Shown: positions 26,310-35,961 of the stretch, in pieces
Layout: every line of letters starts with the position of its first letter
Numbering within the stretch: the stretch's first letter is position 1
Assembly (NCBI GenBank): GCA_046594885.1
Contig: JBKJRD010000088.1
Coordinates: 4,566-68,565 of the forward strand
Direction of reading: 5' to 3'
Length of the DNA: 64,000 nt
DNA from: Methylotenera_A sp046594885
Lineage (GTDB): Bacteria > Pseudomonadota > Gammaproteobacteria > Burkholderiales > Methylophilaceae
The notes under the pieces: generated by a model
What the model was told of the DNA's origin: nothing
Seen by the model: only the letters and a program-made list of their open reading frames with translations
Databases searched by the model: none
Position numbers and translations under genes: made by a program

Positions 26310-27248
26310 TTAATGAATATGATCTAAAGCAGCCAAGATCTTATCTGCACCTTTGGCGACTAATTTAGCGGCAAGCAATTGACCAATCGCCTCTGCGTTA
26401 TTAATGCTGCCGCTTACTTTTTCGCGCAAAATTTGTTGTCCGTCAACACTGGCGACAAAACCTGTGATATTGATAAAGTCACCTTGGCGTGTGGCATACG
26501 CGCCCAGCGGCACCGTGCAACTGCCCGCCAGCGCACGGCTCATAGCACGTTCGGCTTCCACGCATAATTGCGTATCGATATGGTTTAACGGCGCTAATAT
26601 GTCGATTAAATCACTACGGTTTGCATGAATCTCAATGCCCAGCGCGCCTTGTCCAACGGCAGGTATACTGAATTCTGGCGAAATAAATTGGCGAATTCTA
26701 GCGCCTAATTCCAGCCGAATTAAGCCAGCTGCCGCTAAAATGATCGCGGCATATTGGCCTTCATCTAGTTTGCGTAAACGCGTTTGCACATTGCCGCGCA
26801 GCGATTCAATTTTTAAATGTGAAAAACGCGCTTGAATCTGGCTTTGCCGGCGCAAGCTAGAAGTGCCGACGATACTGCCATGCGGCAAATCTTCTAATGC
26901 ATTAAAATGATTAGAAACAAACGCATCGCGCGCATCTTCGCGTTCGCCCGTTGCCGCCATCACAAAGCCTTCTGGCAGGTTCATGGGCACGTCTTTCATG
27001 CTATGCACGGCTAAATCTGCACTGCCATCTGCTAACGCGTTTTCTAGCTCTTTTACAAACAAACCTTTGCCACCAATGCGTGCTAAAGGCGAATCTAAAA
27101 TTTGGTCGCCGGTGGTGGTCATGCCCAAAATAGTCACTTCGCAGCTTGGATATAATGTTTGTAATTTGGCTTGAATATGCTTGGCTTGCCACATTGCCAG
27201 AGCACTTTCGCGCGAGGCAATGACGAGTTTGGTGGGTTGATTTTTCAT
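26310..27248 (-). CDS. hemC: Porphobilinogen deaminase
   Basis: About 312 residues from the ATG at 27248 (MKNQPTKLVIASRESALAMWQA); an ATG 45 bp earlier is out of line with the family. The cofactor cysteine lies in LAGSCTVPLGAYA, and VHSMKDVPMNLP is the active-site loop. It assembles four porphobilinogens into hydroxymethylbilane. hemC-hemD together with algR-algZ-argH is a conserved order in beta/gammaproteobacteria. Confidence 0.95.
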   Translation of the reverse strand: MKNQPTKLVIASRESALAMWQAKHIQAKLQTLYPSCEVTILGMTTTGDQILDSPLARIGGKGLFVKELENALADGSADLAVHSMKDVPMNLPEGFVMAATGEREDARDAFVSNHFNALEDLPHGSIVGTSSLRRQSQIQARFSHLKIESLRGNVQTRLRKLDEGQYAAIILAAAGLIRLELGARIRQFISPEFSIPAVGQGALGIEIHANRSDLIDILAPLNHIDTQLCVEAERAMSRALAGSCTVPLGAYATRQGDFINITGFVASVDGQQILREKVSGSINNAEAIGQLLAAKLVAKGADKILAALDHIH

Positions 27249-27420
27249 AATAATAATTTTAGCATGGCTGATAAACAATAAACGGATATACAAAATGGCA
27301 TTTTTTGGGTTAAGCTAAAAAAGGATAAGCCATAAATTGAGCGAAATAGGCAGTTTTAATGTTCAAAACAGGCTGGTTAAATAAATTAATCAGCCGTTTT
27401 AAAATGTTTAGGAGAAACAC

Positions 27421-28110
27421 ATGCGATATCAATTAGATGTTTTTGTCAGGTCACTGAATGAATTTTGGATGCAGCTAATTCACTTTTTACCGCGATTATT
27501 AGCCGTCATTGTGATTTTATTTTTTGGTTGGATTATCGCCAAATTAGCCAGAGCGGCAGTAAAACGCTTATTGTTATTGACACAATTTGACCGATTTGCG
27601 CAGAAATCTGGCTTAGAAGCGTTTATGAGCCACGGCAATGTGAACGTCACTTTAAGCGGCATTATTAGCGAGGTTGTGTATTGGCTAGTGATTTTATTGT
27701 TTGTGATTACAGGCGCAAACGCACTCGGTTTGAACGAGGTTGCGGTGCTGTTACAACAATTAGCCAGCTATTTACCACGCATTATTGTGGCGATTTTAGT
27801 GTTAATTTTTGGTACTTTACTGGCGCGCTTTGTCAATCGTTTAGTATTCGCTTGGCTTTACAGCATTAAATTTAGCAAAGCGTTAACCATCAGCACATCG
27901 GTTGAATACGGCATTCAGATTTTGGCGGTATTTATCGCGCTGGAGCAATTGGGTATTGGCATGCAGCTTATTCACTCATTATTTGTCATCGTGTTTGGTG
28001 CTTTCTTTTTAGCGCTGGCCTTGGCTTTTGGTTTAGGCGGACGCGAGTGGGCTGCGAAAACGATTGCAGAGGCGGATGCAAAAAAGAAAGTGCCACAAAA
28101 AGAGCAATAA
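27421..28110 (+). CDS. Small MscS-like membrane protein (conserved TM-helix repeats)
   Basis: 229 residues with about four membrane helices. LPRLLAVIVILFFGWIIAK and LPRIIVAILVLIFGTLLA are two copies of the conserved TM-helix repeat seen in MscS-related proteins, and a GLGGREWAAK turn is near the C-terminus. It lacks the large soluble MscS beta domain, so channel function is not assured. It sits between algR and hemC on the opposite strand, preceded by TTTAGGAG. Confidence 0.72.
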   Translation: MRYQLDVFVRSLNEFWMQLIHFLPRLLAVIVILFFGWIIAKLARAAVKRLLLLTQFDRFAQKSGLEAFMSHGNVNVTLSGIISEVVYWLVILLFVITGANALGLNEVAVLLQQLASYLPRIIVAILVLIFGTLLARFVNRLVFAWLYSIKFSKALTISTSVEYGIQILAVFIALEQLGIGMQLIHSLFVIVFGAFFLALALAFGLGGREWAAKTIAEADAKKKVPQKEQ

Positions 28111-28153
28111 CACATTTGGGCTGATTGCGTGATTTTTTAGTGCGTTTTAAGGG

Positions 28154-28909
28154 TTAAGTTTTGCGCACCAAATGTTGTTGACGACGGCTAACGGCAACGG
28201 TTTCGGGAATACCTTTTAATAAGGCGACCCAGCGTGATTCTTGAGCGCCGTCGCTATTTTCAGACTCGTTTAGTGCCAAACAGCGTTTTTCGTAACCAGC
28301 GATAAAGTGTATTGCGACTAAACAGTTGCGATGTAAACGCAAAAATCGCTCACCAAATTCGGTCTCCAAGTGGGTGAGCGATTCTTCAATTAAATATTCC
28401 CGTTCTGCGGTACGCACGGTGATATATTTCAGCTCCGCACGCAAATAAATAATCTGCTCGATGGGCACTAAAATAACCCGACCACGTTCATGAATGCTCA
28501 GATGCGTGCGGGTTTTTTGTAGTGGTTTTAACGCTTCAATTTGTGCAGGTTTAAATGCATGCGCTTTATTGATGGCGATTTGCAGGCGCTCTAAGCGAAT
28601 GGGTTTTAGCAGATAGTCAATCGCGTTTAAATCAAACGCCTTAATCGCATAAACATCAAACGCGGTGGTAAAAATAATATGCGGTTTTGGCGCTAGTTTT
28701 TGCGCATGTTGCGCCGCTTCAATGCCATCCATCAACGGCATGCGGATATCTAGCAGCATTAAATCAGGTTTGGTTTCTATGGCCAAATCGATAGCGTCTT
28801 TGCCATTTTTCGCTTCTGCCACAATATTAACTTGCGCAATATCGCCTAGCAAATCACGTAAGCGGTTGCGCGCAGGTGTTTCGTCATCGGCAATTAAAAT
28901 AGTTAACAT
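28154..28909 (-). CDS. algR: LytTR response regulator AlgR-like
   Basis: 251 residues: receiver domain with acidic pocket (IADDETPARNR) and phosphorylated Asp in DLMLLDIRMPLMDG, then a LytTR DNA-binding domain (HLSIHERGRVILVPIEQIIYLRAE...RLHRNCLVA). It is the partner of the kinase gene 51 bp upstream. AlgR relatives control surface and pilus functions. A copy of the dispersed motif lies between the two genes and another overlaps its stop codon. Confidence 0.9.
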   Translation of the reverse strand: MLTILIADDETPARNRLRDLLGDIAQVNIVAEAKNGKDAIDLAIETKPDLMLLDIRMPLMDGIEAAQHAQKLAPKPHIIFTTAFDVYAIKAFDLNAIDYLLKPIRLERLQIAINKAHAFKPAQIEALKPLQKTRTHLSIHERGRVILVPIEQIIYLRAELKYITVRTAEREYLIEESLTHLETEFGERFLRLHRNCLVAIHFIAGYEKRCLALNESENSDGAQESRWVALLKGIPETVAVSRRQQHLVRKT

Positions 28910-28960
28910 GTTTTTTTGTGCAATTTTTAAGTCAAATTTAGGGTTAAGTTTGCATGGTAA

Positions 28961-29980
28961 TTAGCGCGTTAACGGCAGGCGAATATGCACTTCGTAGCGG
29001 TTTTGTTTCGCTTCAGCTTTTAAAGAAGCTTCTAAATCAAAGTGCAAACTCAGGCGTTCTTTGATATTTTTGAGTGCCATTTTATTACCCGTTAAATGTG
29101 GGTTTTGCATTGCATAGGGATTATTAATATAAAGATGCAATTCTTTATGCCGCGTATCAATCGTCACAATAATTTCGCCACCTTCAGTCATCGGCTCAAT
29201 ACCGTGATACACCGCGTTTTCCAGCAGTGGCTGCAAAATCAAAGGCGGAATCAGCGCATCTGGCGGCATATCGTTGATCACCCAAGTGATCTTTAAACGC
29301 TCTTCTAAGCGCAATTTTTCTAGCGCCAAGTATTGGCGACACAGCGCAATTTCTTGCGCCAACGGCACTAAATCACGATTATCTGCCATCAATACGCGAA
29401 ACAAATCGGCCATATCTTCCAGTGCGGTTTCGGCGCGTTTGGGCTGGCTACGAATGAGCGACAAAACCGCATTAATACTGTTGAACAAAAAGTGTGGCCG
29501 AATGCGCGCTTGCAAAGCCTGTAAACGCGCTTCTGCAATGGCGGGCGAGTAAGCACGTTGCTGTAAATATAAATAGGTAAACACAATGCCAGTGGCAATG
29601 GCCGTTAATAAACAAGCGCGGGTTGCGCTGGGAATACCATCAAATATAAAAAGCGCACTAAAAAAAGTAAATACCACATAACTTAACCCGATTTCTAACA
29701 GTAAAATGGCTACAATACCGAACCAATAGGGTAGTTTGTTTAATAACGGATAAAGCATGTATAGACTTAGCATGCTGAGTAATAAAATGGGTTGAACTAC
29801 GGCTGATAATTCGGCTAATAAAGGCAAAAATACACTGAACTGGTTGCCCAGTAAAATCGCCGCAATCACAACCAATAGGTTTACCACCAGCAAAATACGG
29901 AGCTGAATGCCAAGGTTGTGAAAATTGGGTAAACGGCTATTTTTGCGCACAACGTATAGTTCGTTATAATGAATGCACAA
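28961..29980 (-). CDS. algZ: AlgZ/FimS-like sensor histidine kinase
   Basis: 339 residues: five or so membrane helices (about 30-150), then a LytS-type kinase domain with RIRPHFLFNSINAVLSLIRSQP (phospho-accepting His) and an ATPase part (LQPLLENAVYHGIEP). It is divergent from argH, with only 57 bp between the starts. The ATG at 29980 overlaps a TATAAT at 29965-29970 that may serve argH, so a downstream GTG near 29950 could be the real start. Confidence 0.87.
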   Translation of the reverse strand: MCIHYNELYVVRKNSRLPNFHNLGIQLRILLVVNLLVVIAAILLGNQFSVFLPLLAELSAVVQPILLLSMLSLYMLYPLLNKLPYWFGIVAILLLEIGLSYVVFTFFSALFIFDGIPSATRACLLTAIATGIVFTYLYLQQRAYSPAIAEARLQALQARIRPHFLFNSINAVLSLIRSQPKRAETALEDMADLFRVLMADNRDLVPLAQEIALCRQYLALEKLRLEERLKITWVINDMPPDALIPPLILQPLLENAVYHGIEPMTEGGEIIVTIDTRHKELHLYINNPYAMQNPHLTGNKMALKNIKERLSLHFDLEASLKAEAKQNRYEVHIRLPLTR

Positions 29981-30037
29981 GTATATTATTATTAAAAAAC
30001 TTAAGCCATTAAGTCGTTAAAAGAAAGCAAATATTCA

Positions 30038-31441
30038 GTGCAAGACAACTCATTAAATCAAAAAGCAAACGCTTGGTCTGGCCGTTTTAATGAGCCAGTG
30101 GCAGCGCTAGTAAAAAAATATACAGCATCGGTTAATTTTGACCAACGTCTGGCCGAGTTTGATATTGCAGGTTCAATTGCACATGCAAAAATGTTGGGCG
30201 CACAGCGCATTATCAGTTTGGATGATGTGGCAAAAATTGAACAAGGCCTGAACGAAATTTTGGCAGAAATTCAAGCAGGCCATTTTGAATGGTTGCTGGA
30301 TTTAGAAGACGTACATCTCAATATTGAAAAGCGCTTAACCGATAAAATTGGTGATGCAGGTAAGCGCTTACATACTGGCAGAAGCCGTAACGACCAAGTA
30401 GCAACCGATGTGCGGCTTTGGTTGCGCACTGCGGTTGATGATATTTTGGTCGGCATTAAAAAGCTGCAATTGAGTATTGTCGATTTGGCGGAACAGCATG
30501 CTGATACCGTTATGCCAGGCTTTACCCATTTACAGGTGGCGCAGCCTGTGACGTTTGGCCATCACCTCATGGCTTATTTTGAGATGTTAAAACGTGATGC
30601 AGAGCGGTTTGTCGATTGCCGCAAACGCATCAATCATTTGCCTTTGGGCGCGGCGGCTTTGGCTGGTACCAGCTATCCGATTAATCGTGAAATGGTGGCA
30701 AGCAGTTTAGGCTTTGATGGCGTATGTGAAAATTCACTAGACGCAGTCAGTGACCGTGATTTTGCCATTGAATTTACCGCAGCAAGCGCATTGGTGATGA
30801 CCCATTTATCACGTTTTTCTGAAGAGCTGATTTTATGGTCTTCACCCAGATTCGCTTTTGTGGATATAGCCGACCGTTTCTGCACGGGATCATCGATTAT
30901 GCCGCAAAAGAAAAACCCCGATGTGCCAGAATTGGTGCGCGGAAAAACAGGCCGCGTCAATGGGCATTTGGTTGCTTTGCTCACATTGATGAAAGGCCAG
31001 CCGCTGGCTTATAACAAAGATAATCAAGAAGACAAAGAGCCGCTGTTTGATACGGCTGATACCATTTTGATGACGCTAGCCATTTATGCGGATATGTTGC
31101 GCGCTGTGGAGGTCAACAAAACCAATATGCGCCAAGCGGCATTGGAAGGTTTTGCGACGGCGACTGATTTAGCTGATTATTTAGTCAAAAAAGGTCTGCC
31201 GTTTAGAGATGCCCATGAGGCAGTGGCTTTGGCGGTAAAACATGCCATGCAAAGAAAATGTGATTTGGCCGATTTGCCATTAGGCGAATTGCAACAATTT
31301 AATGCATCCATTCAAGATGATGTATATGCCGTATTAACCTTGGAAGGTTCATTAGCAAGCCGCGACCATATTGGCGGCACTGCGCCAGCGCAAGTTAAAC
31401 AAGCAATTGTACGTGCGCGCCAATTATTAGGTAGTGAATGA
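30038..31441 (+). CDS. argH: Argininosuccinate lyase
   Basis: 467 residues from a GTG start. WSGRFNEPV opens the protein, and LHTGRSRNDQVATD and the signature GSSIMPQKKNPD are present. It is the last step of arginine synthesis, releasing fumarate. The position divergent to algZ matches pseudomonads and other betaproteobacteria. Confidence 0.96.
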   Translation: MQDNSLNQKANAWSGRFNEPVAALVKKYTASVNFDQRLAEFDIAGSIAHAKMLGAQRIISLDDVAKIEQGLNEILAEIQAGHFEWLLDLEDVHLNIEKRLTDKIGDAGKRLHTGRSRNDQVATDVRLWLRTAVDDILVGIKKLQLSIVDLAEQHADTVMPGFTHLQVAQPVTFGHHLMAYFEMLKRDAERFVDCRKRINHLPLGAAALAGTSYPINREMVASSLGFDGVCENSLDAVSDRDFAIEFTAASALVMTHLSRFSEELILWSSPRFAFVDIADRFCTGSSIMPQKKNPDVPELVRGKTGRVNGHLVALLTLMKGQPLAYNKDNQEDKEPLFDTADTILMTLAIYADMLRAVEVNKTNMRQAALEGFATATDLADYLVKKGLPFRDAHEAVALAVKHAMQRKCDLADLPLGELQQFNASIQDDVYAVLTLEGSLASRDHIGGTAPAQVKQAIVRARQLLGSE

Positions 31442-31460
31442 TCAAGCCTAGAAAGTTAAA

Positions 31461-33050
31461 TTGAAACTTAACCCGTTATTTGCCCTGCTAATTGCGCTTA
31501 TTTTTATTAGCAATGCAGCTGCCATTAACGAGATAGCAGACAATGACTCAAATTTAGGCACCACTGCTCTAGATGCCAAAACAGCGCTGTCTAATGTTTC
31601 AGAGTCTGCTCAGCAACCAACCCCAGTGTTAACTGACTCTGAAAATAGCTTATCTTGGCCAGCGATTCCGGGTGAAAGCTTGCAGGATATTGCGCGTGCT
31701 TTTTACCCCAAAAGTAGCGTGATGCGGCGTTTGTTTATTGCTAAAACTTTGCGCTTAAATACACAAATCGAACCCAAGCTTAAGCCAGCCGCTATTTTTA
31801 AACAAGCTACGCTGTTAAGTATTCCTACACTTAAATCGTTATCTAACACTAGGCAAGCGATTAATGCCGCTAATCGTGCGAAACCTAAGCCAGAAAAACT
31901 AACGATGAGTTATCGCATCAATCAAGCGGCGAGTAATCTACCAGCGAGCAATCTGCCCACTATGCTGTTGCAGGAATATCAACTCTTAGTCAGCAAAAAC
32001 GCTTTTTTAAAGACCGAACTGCAGCGTCTGCATGCAAAAATTGCTTTGTTACAAACAAAATTAAACACTTTAAAACTGGTGCTGGATAAAACGCTTAGAC
32101 TGTCTATTCAACAAACAGCTAATCCAAATTTGGTCACTAACCCTACGAAAAATAATATTAAGCCGCAAGCGCAAACAGCCCATGCCGATTATGCAGAAGA
32201 AAAAGTATTTAAAAATCTCAATGAAAATAGCGCTAAGCCAGCCAGCACTGTTAAAAAGTCAGTTAAACCAACTGCACAAAGCACTGTTTTAGCAACAGCA
32301 CAACCGCAGGCTTGGCTCTCAAACCTGCTGATATATTTGTTCTACGCGGTATTGGCTGTGGGTCTTATATTGGCTTTAGCGCTTTATGCGCTAAACAAAT
32401 ACCGTCAACGCATATACGTGCGCTTTAATCGGTCGGTTCCTGCTGTGGATGGTACATTGACAGAGTTTGGCGAGCAGTGGCAAGACACGGAGCAGGAGCC
32501 AGCATCTGACAATATTGTTGAGCAGCAAGCAGAGGCGGCAAAAAATTTCGTCAATACCGAAATGCAAGCTGAGCAAGCTAGCGCGCTTTCAACTTTAGAA
32601 GAAGCAAGGTTGTTGATGAGCATTAACCGTGTGCAAGACGCGATTGCGCATTTGAAGTTAACCATTGAAAATCAGCCAAAAACGTCAATTAATCACTGCC
32701 TTTATCTGCTAGAAATATTCAGAAAACTGAATTTAAAAGCAGACTTTGAACATTATGCCAAAGCCATGCATCTGACATTTAATGTGATGACGCCAGTTTG
32801 GCACGAAACGGGCACGGCCATTACCGACGTGAAAATGGTGGTGCCACAACACTTAGAAGAGTTTCCACACATTATGGAAAAACTAGATGCCGTTTGGCCA
32901 AGCGAGTTAGCAAGAGTGTATTTGGAAAGCTTGATGACGGACAATCGCGATGGCGAACGCGCAGGTTTTAGTCAATCGGCTTTGGATGAAATTTTATTGC
33001 TAATTGGGCTGTTAGACGGGCGTAAAGCGCTTGCAGCCAAACAGACTTAA
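31461..33050 (+). CDS. FimV-like inner-membrane protein (paralogue 1)
   Basis: 529 residues from a TTG start (MKLNPLFALLIALIFISNAAA signal-like segment). A LysM-like segment (about 65-115, IPGESLQDIARAFYPKSSVMRR), a coiled coil (about 175-215), a membrane helix (about 290-312) and an acidic cytoplasmic part with a TPR-like helical segment (STLEEARLLMSINRVQDAIAHL) follow. The canonical FimV N-terminal domain is absent. FimV proteins organise type IV pili and polar assemblies. It overlaps the convergent hemW by three bases. Confidence 0.7.
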   Translation: MKLNPLFALLIALIFISNAAAINEIADNDSNLGTTALDAKTALSNVSESAQQPTPVLTDSENSLSWPAIPGESLQDIARAFYPKSSVMRRLFIAKTLRLNTQIEPKLKPAAIFKQATLLSIPTLKSLSNTRQAINAANRAKPKPEKLTMSYRINQAASNLPASNLPTMLLQEYQLLVSKNAFLKTELQRLHAKIALLQTKLNTLKLVLDKTLRLSIQQTANPNLVTNPTKNNIKPQAQTAHADYAEEKVFKNLNENSAKPASTVKKSVKPTAQSTVLATAQPQAWLSNLLIYLFYAVLAVGLILALALYALNKYRQRIYVRFNRSVPAVDGTLTEFGEQWQDTEQEPASDNIVEQQAEAAKNFVNTEMQAEQASALSTLEEARLLMSINRVQDAIAHLKLTIENQPKTSINHCLYLLEIFRKLNLKADFEHYAKAMHLTFNVMTPVWHETGTAITDVKMVVPQHLEEFPHIMEKLDAVWPSELARVYLESLMTDNRDGERAGFSQSALDEILLLIGLLDGRKALAAKQT

Positions 33051-34282
33051 CCCAAAAAAATAGCCAATAAATCGTTTAAATAGCGCTGCCCCAATAATGT
33101 CGGCGTAATGCGATGCACATCCTGCGTGATTAATTTTTTCTCTAGCGCGATTTTGATATTGGCCTGAATGGATTGCAACGGTTTTCCAGTGCGCTCCTGA
33201 AAAAGTGTTGCCTCAAAACCACCAGTCAATCGCAGTGCATTCATCATAAATTCAAAGCCCAAATCGGCTTGTTCAATCACCCAGCAGTTATCTACCGCAT
33301 TGCCATCTTCGGCATGTTGCATAAATGCTTTTGGGTGCTTGTGGCGCGTTTCGCGGGTGATTTTATCGTGATAGCTGAGCTTGCTATGTGCGCCAGCACC
33401 AATACCCAAATAATCGCCAAATTGCCAATAGTTGATATTGTGTTTGGCTTGAGTATTTTTATGTAATAAGTTTGGCTTGCAAAAAGCCGACGTTTCGTAA
33501 TGTGCATAACCGTTATCAGCCAGTACAGTTTCAATCTGCTCCTGCATATCCGCGCTTTCATCATCATCAGGTAAATTTGGCGGCGTGCGATGAAAAGGCG
33601 TATTGGGTTCTAACGTTAAATGATAAAACGATAAATGGTCAGGATTGAGCGCCACGGCTTGGCGCACGTCTTGCAAAGCATGTGCTAACGTTTGATTCGG
33701 CAACGCGTACATCACATCTAAATTCACCCGTTCAAAGGTGTTAAGTGCTAATTCAGCCGCGGCAAGCGCCTGTTTGTCATCATGAATGCGACCCAACGCT
33801 TTAAGATAATCTGCATTAAAGCTTTGAATACCCAGTGATAGTCGATTCACACCAGCTTGTTTGTAAGCGGCAAAACGGCCAGCTTCCAAAGTACCAGGGT
33901 TGGCTTCCAAGGTAATTTCAGCGTCATATTCCAGCGGCGTTAACATACGCACTGCGCTTAAAATTTCATCAATGGCTTCAGCCGAAAATAAGCTGGGCGT
34001 GCCACCACCAAAAAATACACTTTTTATTTTTCGGCCATAAACGCGCGGTACACTTTGTTCTAAATCGGCAATTAGTGCGGCTACATAGCGTTTTTCAGGA
34101 ATCTCAGCTCTTGATTCATGCGAATTAAAATCGCAATAAGGACATTTCTTTACACACCACGGAATATGAATATACAACGATAACGGCGGCGGATTGGTCA
34201 AACCAGATAATGTCGCATCGCCCAAAATCGGTGAAGTGGTATTGATTGGTATAAAGTTGCTGATTGGAATGATGGGAATCAT
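33047..34282 (-). CDS. hemW: HemW, radical-SAM heme chaperone
   Basis: 411 residues; the radical-SAM cluster motif is HIPWCVKKCPYCDFNSHE, followed by FFGGGTPSLFS and LGIQSFNADYL. It lacks the fourth-Cys pattern of true HemN, which points to HemW rather than coproporphyrinogen oxidase. The first ~35 residues are a variable extension. Its ATG overlaps the stop of the upstream GGCT/HEPN gene (ATGA). Confidence 0.92.
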   Translation of the reverse strand: MIPIIPISNFIPINTTSPILGDATLSGLTNPPPLSLYIHIPWCVKKCPYCDFNSHESRAEIPEKRYVAALIADLEQSVPRVYGRKIKSVFFGGGTPSLFSAEAIDEILSAVRMLTPLEYDAEITLEANPGTLEAGRFAAYKQAGVNRLSLGIQSFNADYLKALGRIHDDKQALAAAELALNTFERVNLDVMYALPNQTLAHALQDVRQAVALNPDHLSFYHLTLEPNTPFHRTPPNLPDDDESADMQEQIETVLADNGYAHYETSAFCKPNLLHKNTQAKHNINYWQFGDYLGIGAGAHSKLSYHDKITRETRHKHPKAFMQHAEDGNAVDNCWVIEQADLGFEFMMNALRLTGGFEATLFQERTGKPLQSIQANIKIALEKKLITQDVHRITPTLLGQRYLNDLLAIFLG

Positions 34283-35124
34283 AAAGCTTCATTTTTAGCA
34301 GATTCAAGTACGTCTTTAAATATATATAAAAGCTCTTTTAGTGAATTTTTGATTTTTGTAAAATCATTGCTAGAGCCTTTGCCACGATGGGCAATATTAG
34401 AGCGAATTTGATAATAATAATTAAGAGATTCCTCACATTTATGCTTATTGAGTTGATAATTTTTTCTTGGGTTGTCTGCTCTAAAAATCTTTGCTTCGCG
34501 CTCTACATGCTTTATTAAAGCATTTTTAAAAGAATCTTCTTGAGATAGTTTCTTGATTTTTTCATAAACAGAATCTCCTAAGTTGTAACGCAAAGAAAGA
34601 TATCGTTCTATTGATGACCATAATAATAAATATGCCATTTGCAGATGAAACATTTGCTTCAAATTATGATTAAAATACGCTTTAATGTTTGGAGTTGAAT
34701 ATGATTCAAAAGTATCTTCAATTGCATCAAGTGCGTTAGTAAATAAAGGGTCACTCCATGAATCCCATTTTTGACAATCAAGAAATTCGCTCCCCTTCGT
34801 GGGTGAGTTTCCATGAAGAATGTTAACCTTCTCTAAATTTACAAAATTTTCCGACCAATGATAGTGCTTGTCTGGTTCCATTGACGAAATGCGTTTATAA
34901 GCATCAGCTTGTTTTGTTTCAATAAAACTAATTACTGAGCCATGAACAGATTCATAACCGATTTCATCAAAAATAGGCAAGCCATCCCTAACAAGTAATT
35001 TCCCTTTAATAGTGCTTTCTGTAGTTGTTTTAACAAAATCTTTAATTTGGAAGAAGCTAATTTCTGATTTTTTAAAAATACCGTAAGCAAAAAAAGGTAA
35101 CGAGGTATCTCTAGGAAAAATCAT
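34279..35124 (-). CDS. GGCT/AIG2-like domain fused to a HEPN domain, unknown role
   Basis: 281 residues. Residues 9-95 read like a gamma-glutamylcyclotransferase/AIG2 fold: FFAYGIF (family YGxL loop), IKGKLLVRDGLPIF, VHGSVISF and a Glu83 (RISSMEPD) in the place of the catalytic Glu. Residues about 150-275 are all helical and contain RSNIAH (Arg241 to His246), the Rx4H signature of HEPN ribonucleases. The gene is visibly more AT-rich than its neighbours and is coupled at both ends by ATGA overlaps. Eight-base direct repeats (AATCATAA, 34277-34284 and 35119-35126) mark both junctions. It could be a stand-alone RNase or toxin-like protein, or an accessory of unknown purpose. Domain calls are by eye. 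Confidence 0.55.
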   Translation of the reverse strand: MIFPRDTSLPFFAYGIFKKSEISFFQIKDFVKTTTESTIKGKLLVRDGLPIFDEIGYESVHGSVISFIETKQADAYKRISSMEPDKHYHWSENFVNLEKVNILHGNSPTKGSEFLDCQKWDSWSDPLFTNALDAIEDTFESYSTPNIKAYFNHNLKQMFHLQMAYLLLWSSIERYLSLRYNLGDSVYEKIKKLSQEDSFKNALIKHVEREAKIFRADNPRKNYQLNKHKCEESLNYYYQIRSNIAHRGKGSSNDFTKIKNSLKELLYIFKDVLESAKNEAL

Positions 35125-35336
35125 AATTTTTTTTGATACGGGTTAATCAGCTGTTCAATCATTAAATTGAGCGTTTCACGCATTTGCAAATCCGATACTT
35201 CCATTAGCAAGCCGTCTTCAAACGCGTCTTGCATCATCTGCTGAATTTCTTCAAAATTTTCTTGCATGACTTTAATTTTTTCGGTGCAGGCGACTACGCT
35301 ATTATCGTCGCGAAGCCATGTTGGTAGCGGTTTCAT
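35121..35336 (-). CDS. Conserved small acidic protein, unknown
   Basis: 71 residues beginning MKPLPTWLRDDNSVVACTEKIK, mostly helical and acidic in the middle (ENFEEIQQMMQDAFEDG), with no membrane segment. It lies between rdgB and the GGCT/HEPN gene, with an ATGA overlap to the latter. Function unknown. Confidence 0.7.
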   Translation of the reverse strand: MKPLPTWLRDDNSVVACTEKIKVMQENFEEIQQMMQDAFEDGLLMEVSDLQMRETLNLMIEQLINPYQKKL

Positions 35337-35348
35337 TTTTTGTGTTAT

Positions 35349-35957
35349 TTAATACGTTAAGTGTTGAATTAATTGCAACATTTTACGCAAAGCATGGCCA
35401 CGGTGACTGAGTTTATTTTTAATGTCGGGTGTTAACTCAGCGGCAGATTTGCCGGTGATGGCGTCTAAAAATAATGGGTCGTAACCAAAGCCGTTATCGC
35501 CACGCTCTTTTTTTAAAATAGCGCCTTTCCAAATACCTTCGGCAATCAGCGGTTGCGGGTCATCAGGTTGACGCACTAGCACCAAACAGCAATAGTAATG
35601 CGCAAAACGGTTTTCATGTTGTTTTAAGGTGTTAAGTAGATGCGTGTTATTGTGGGCGTCGCGGCTTATATTTTCTGGCGGCTCACCACCAAAATAAGCC
35701 GAATGCACGCCCGGCGCACCTTGCAAGGCTTCTAAACACAAACCTGAATCGTCTGCCAGTGCAGGTAAACCTGTGATTAGGCTGGCGTTTCGCGCTTTAG
35801 CTAGGCCATTTTCAATAAACGTACAATGCGGTTCTGCGGCTTCTGGCACGTTAAAGGCAGATTGCGGCAACACTTGAATATCAATCGGCGCTAATAAGGC
35901 TTGAATCTCGGCAAGCTTGCCTGGGTTGTTAGATGCAATCACCAACTGTTTAAACAT
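35349..35957 (-). CDS. rdgB: XTP/dITP diphosphatase
   Basis: 202 residues with the Ham1/RdgB signatures LVIASNNPGKLAEIQALL and ADDSGLCLEALQGAPGVHSA, and GDNGFGYDPLFL. It removes non-canonical purine triphosphates. It is four bases after rph, as in many bacteria. Confidence 0.95.
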   Translation of the reverse strand: MFKQLVIASNNPGKLAEIQALLAPIDIQVLPQSAFNVPEAAEPHCTFIENGLAKARNASLITGLPALADDSGLCLEALQGAPGVHSAYFGGEPPENISRDAHNNTHLLNTLKQHENRFAHYYCCLVLVRQPDDPQPLIAEGIWKGAILKKERGDNGFGYDPLFLDAITGKSAAELTPDIKNKLSHRGHALRKMLQLIQHLTY

Positions 35958-35961
35958 ACAT

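Noticed and set aside
30007..30020. Extra copies of the dispersed motif such as ATTAAGTCGTT and CATGTTAAGT at 46432
   Set aside because: They match only GTTAAGT or less and not the RGK prefix, so they were left out of the count.
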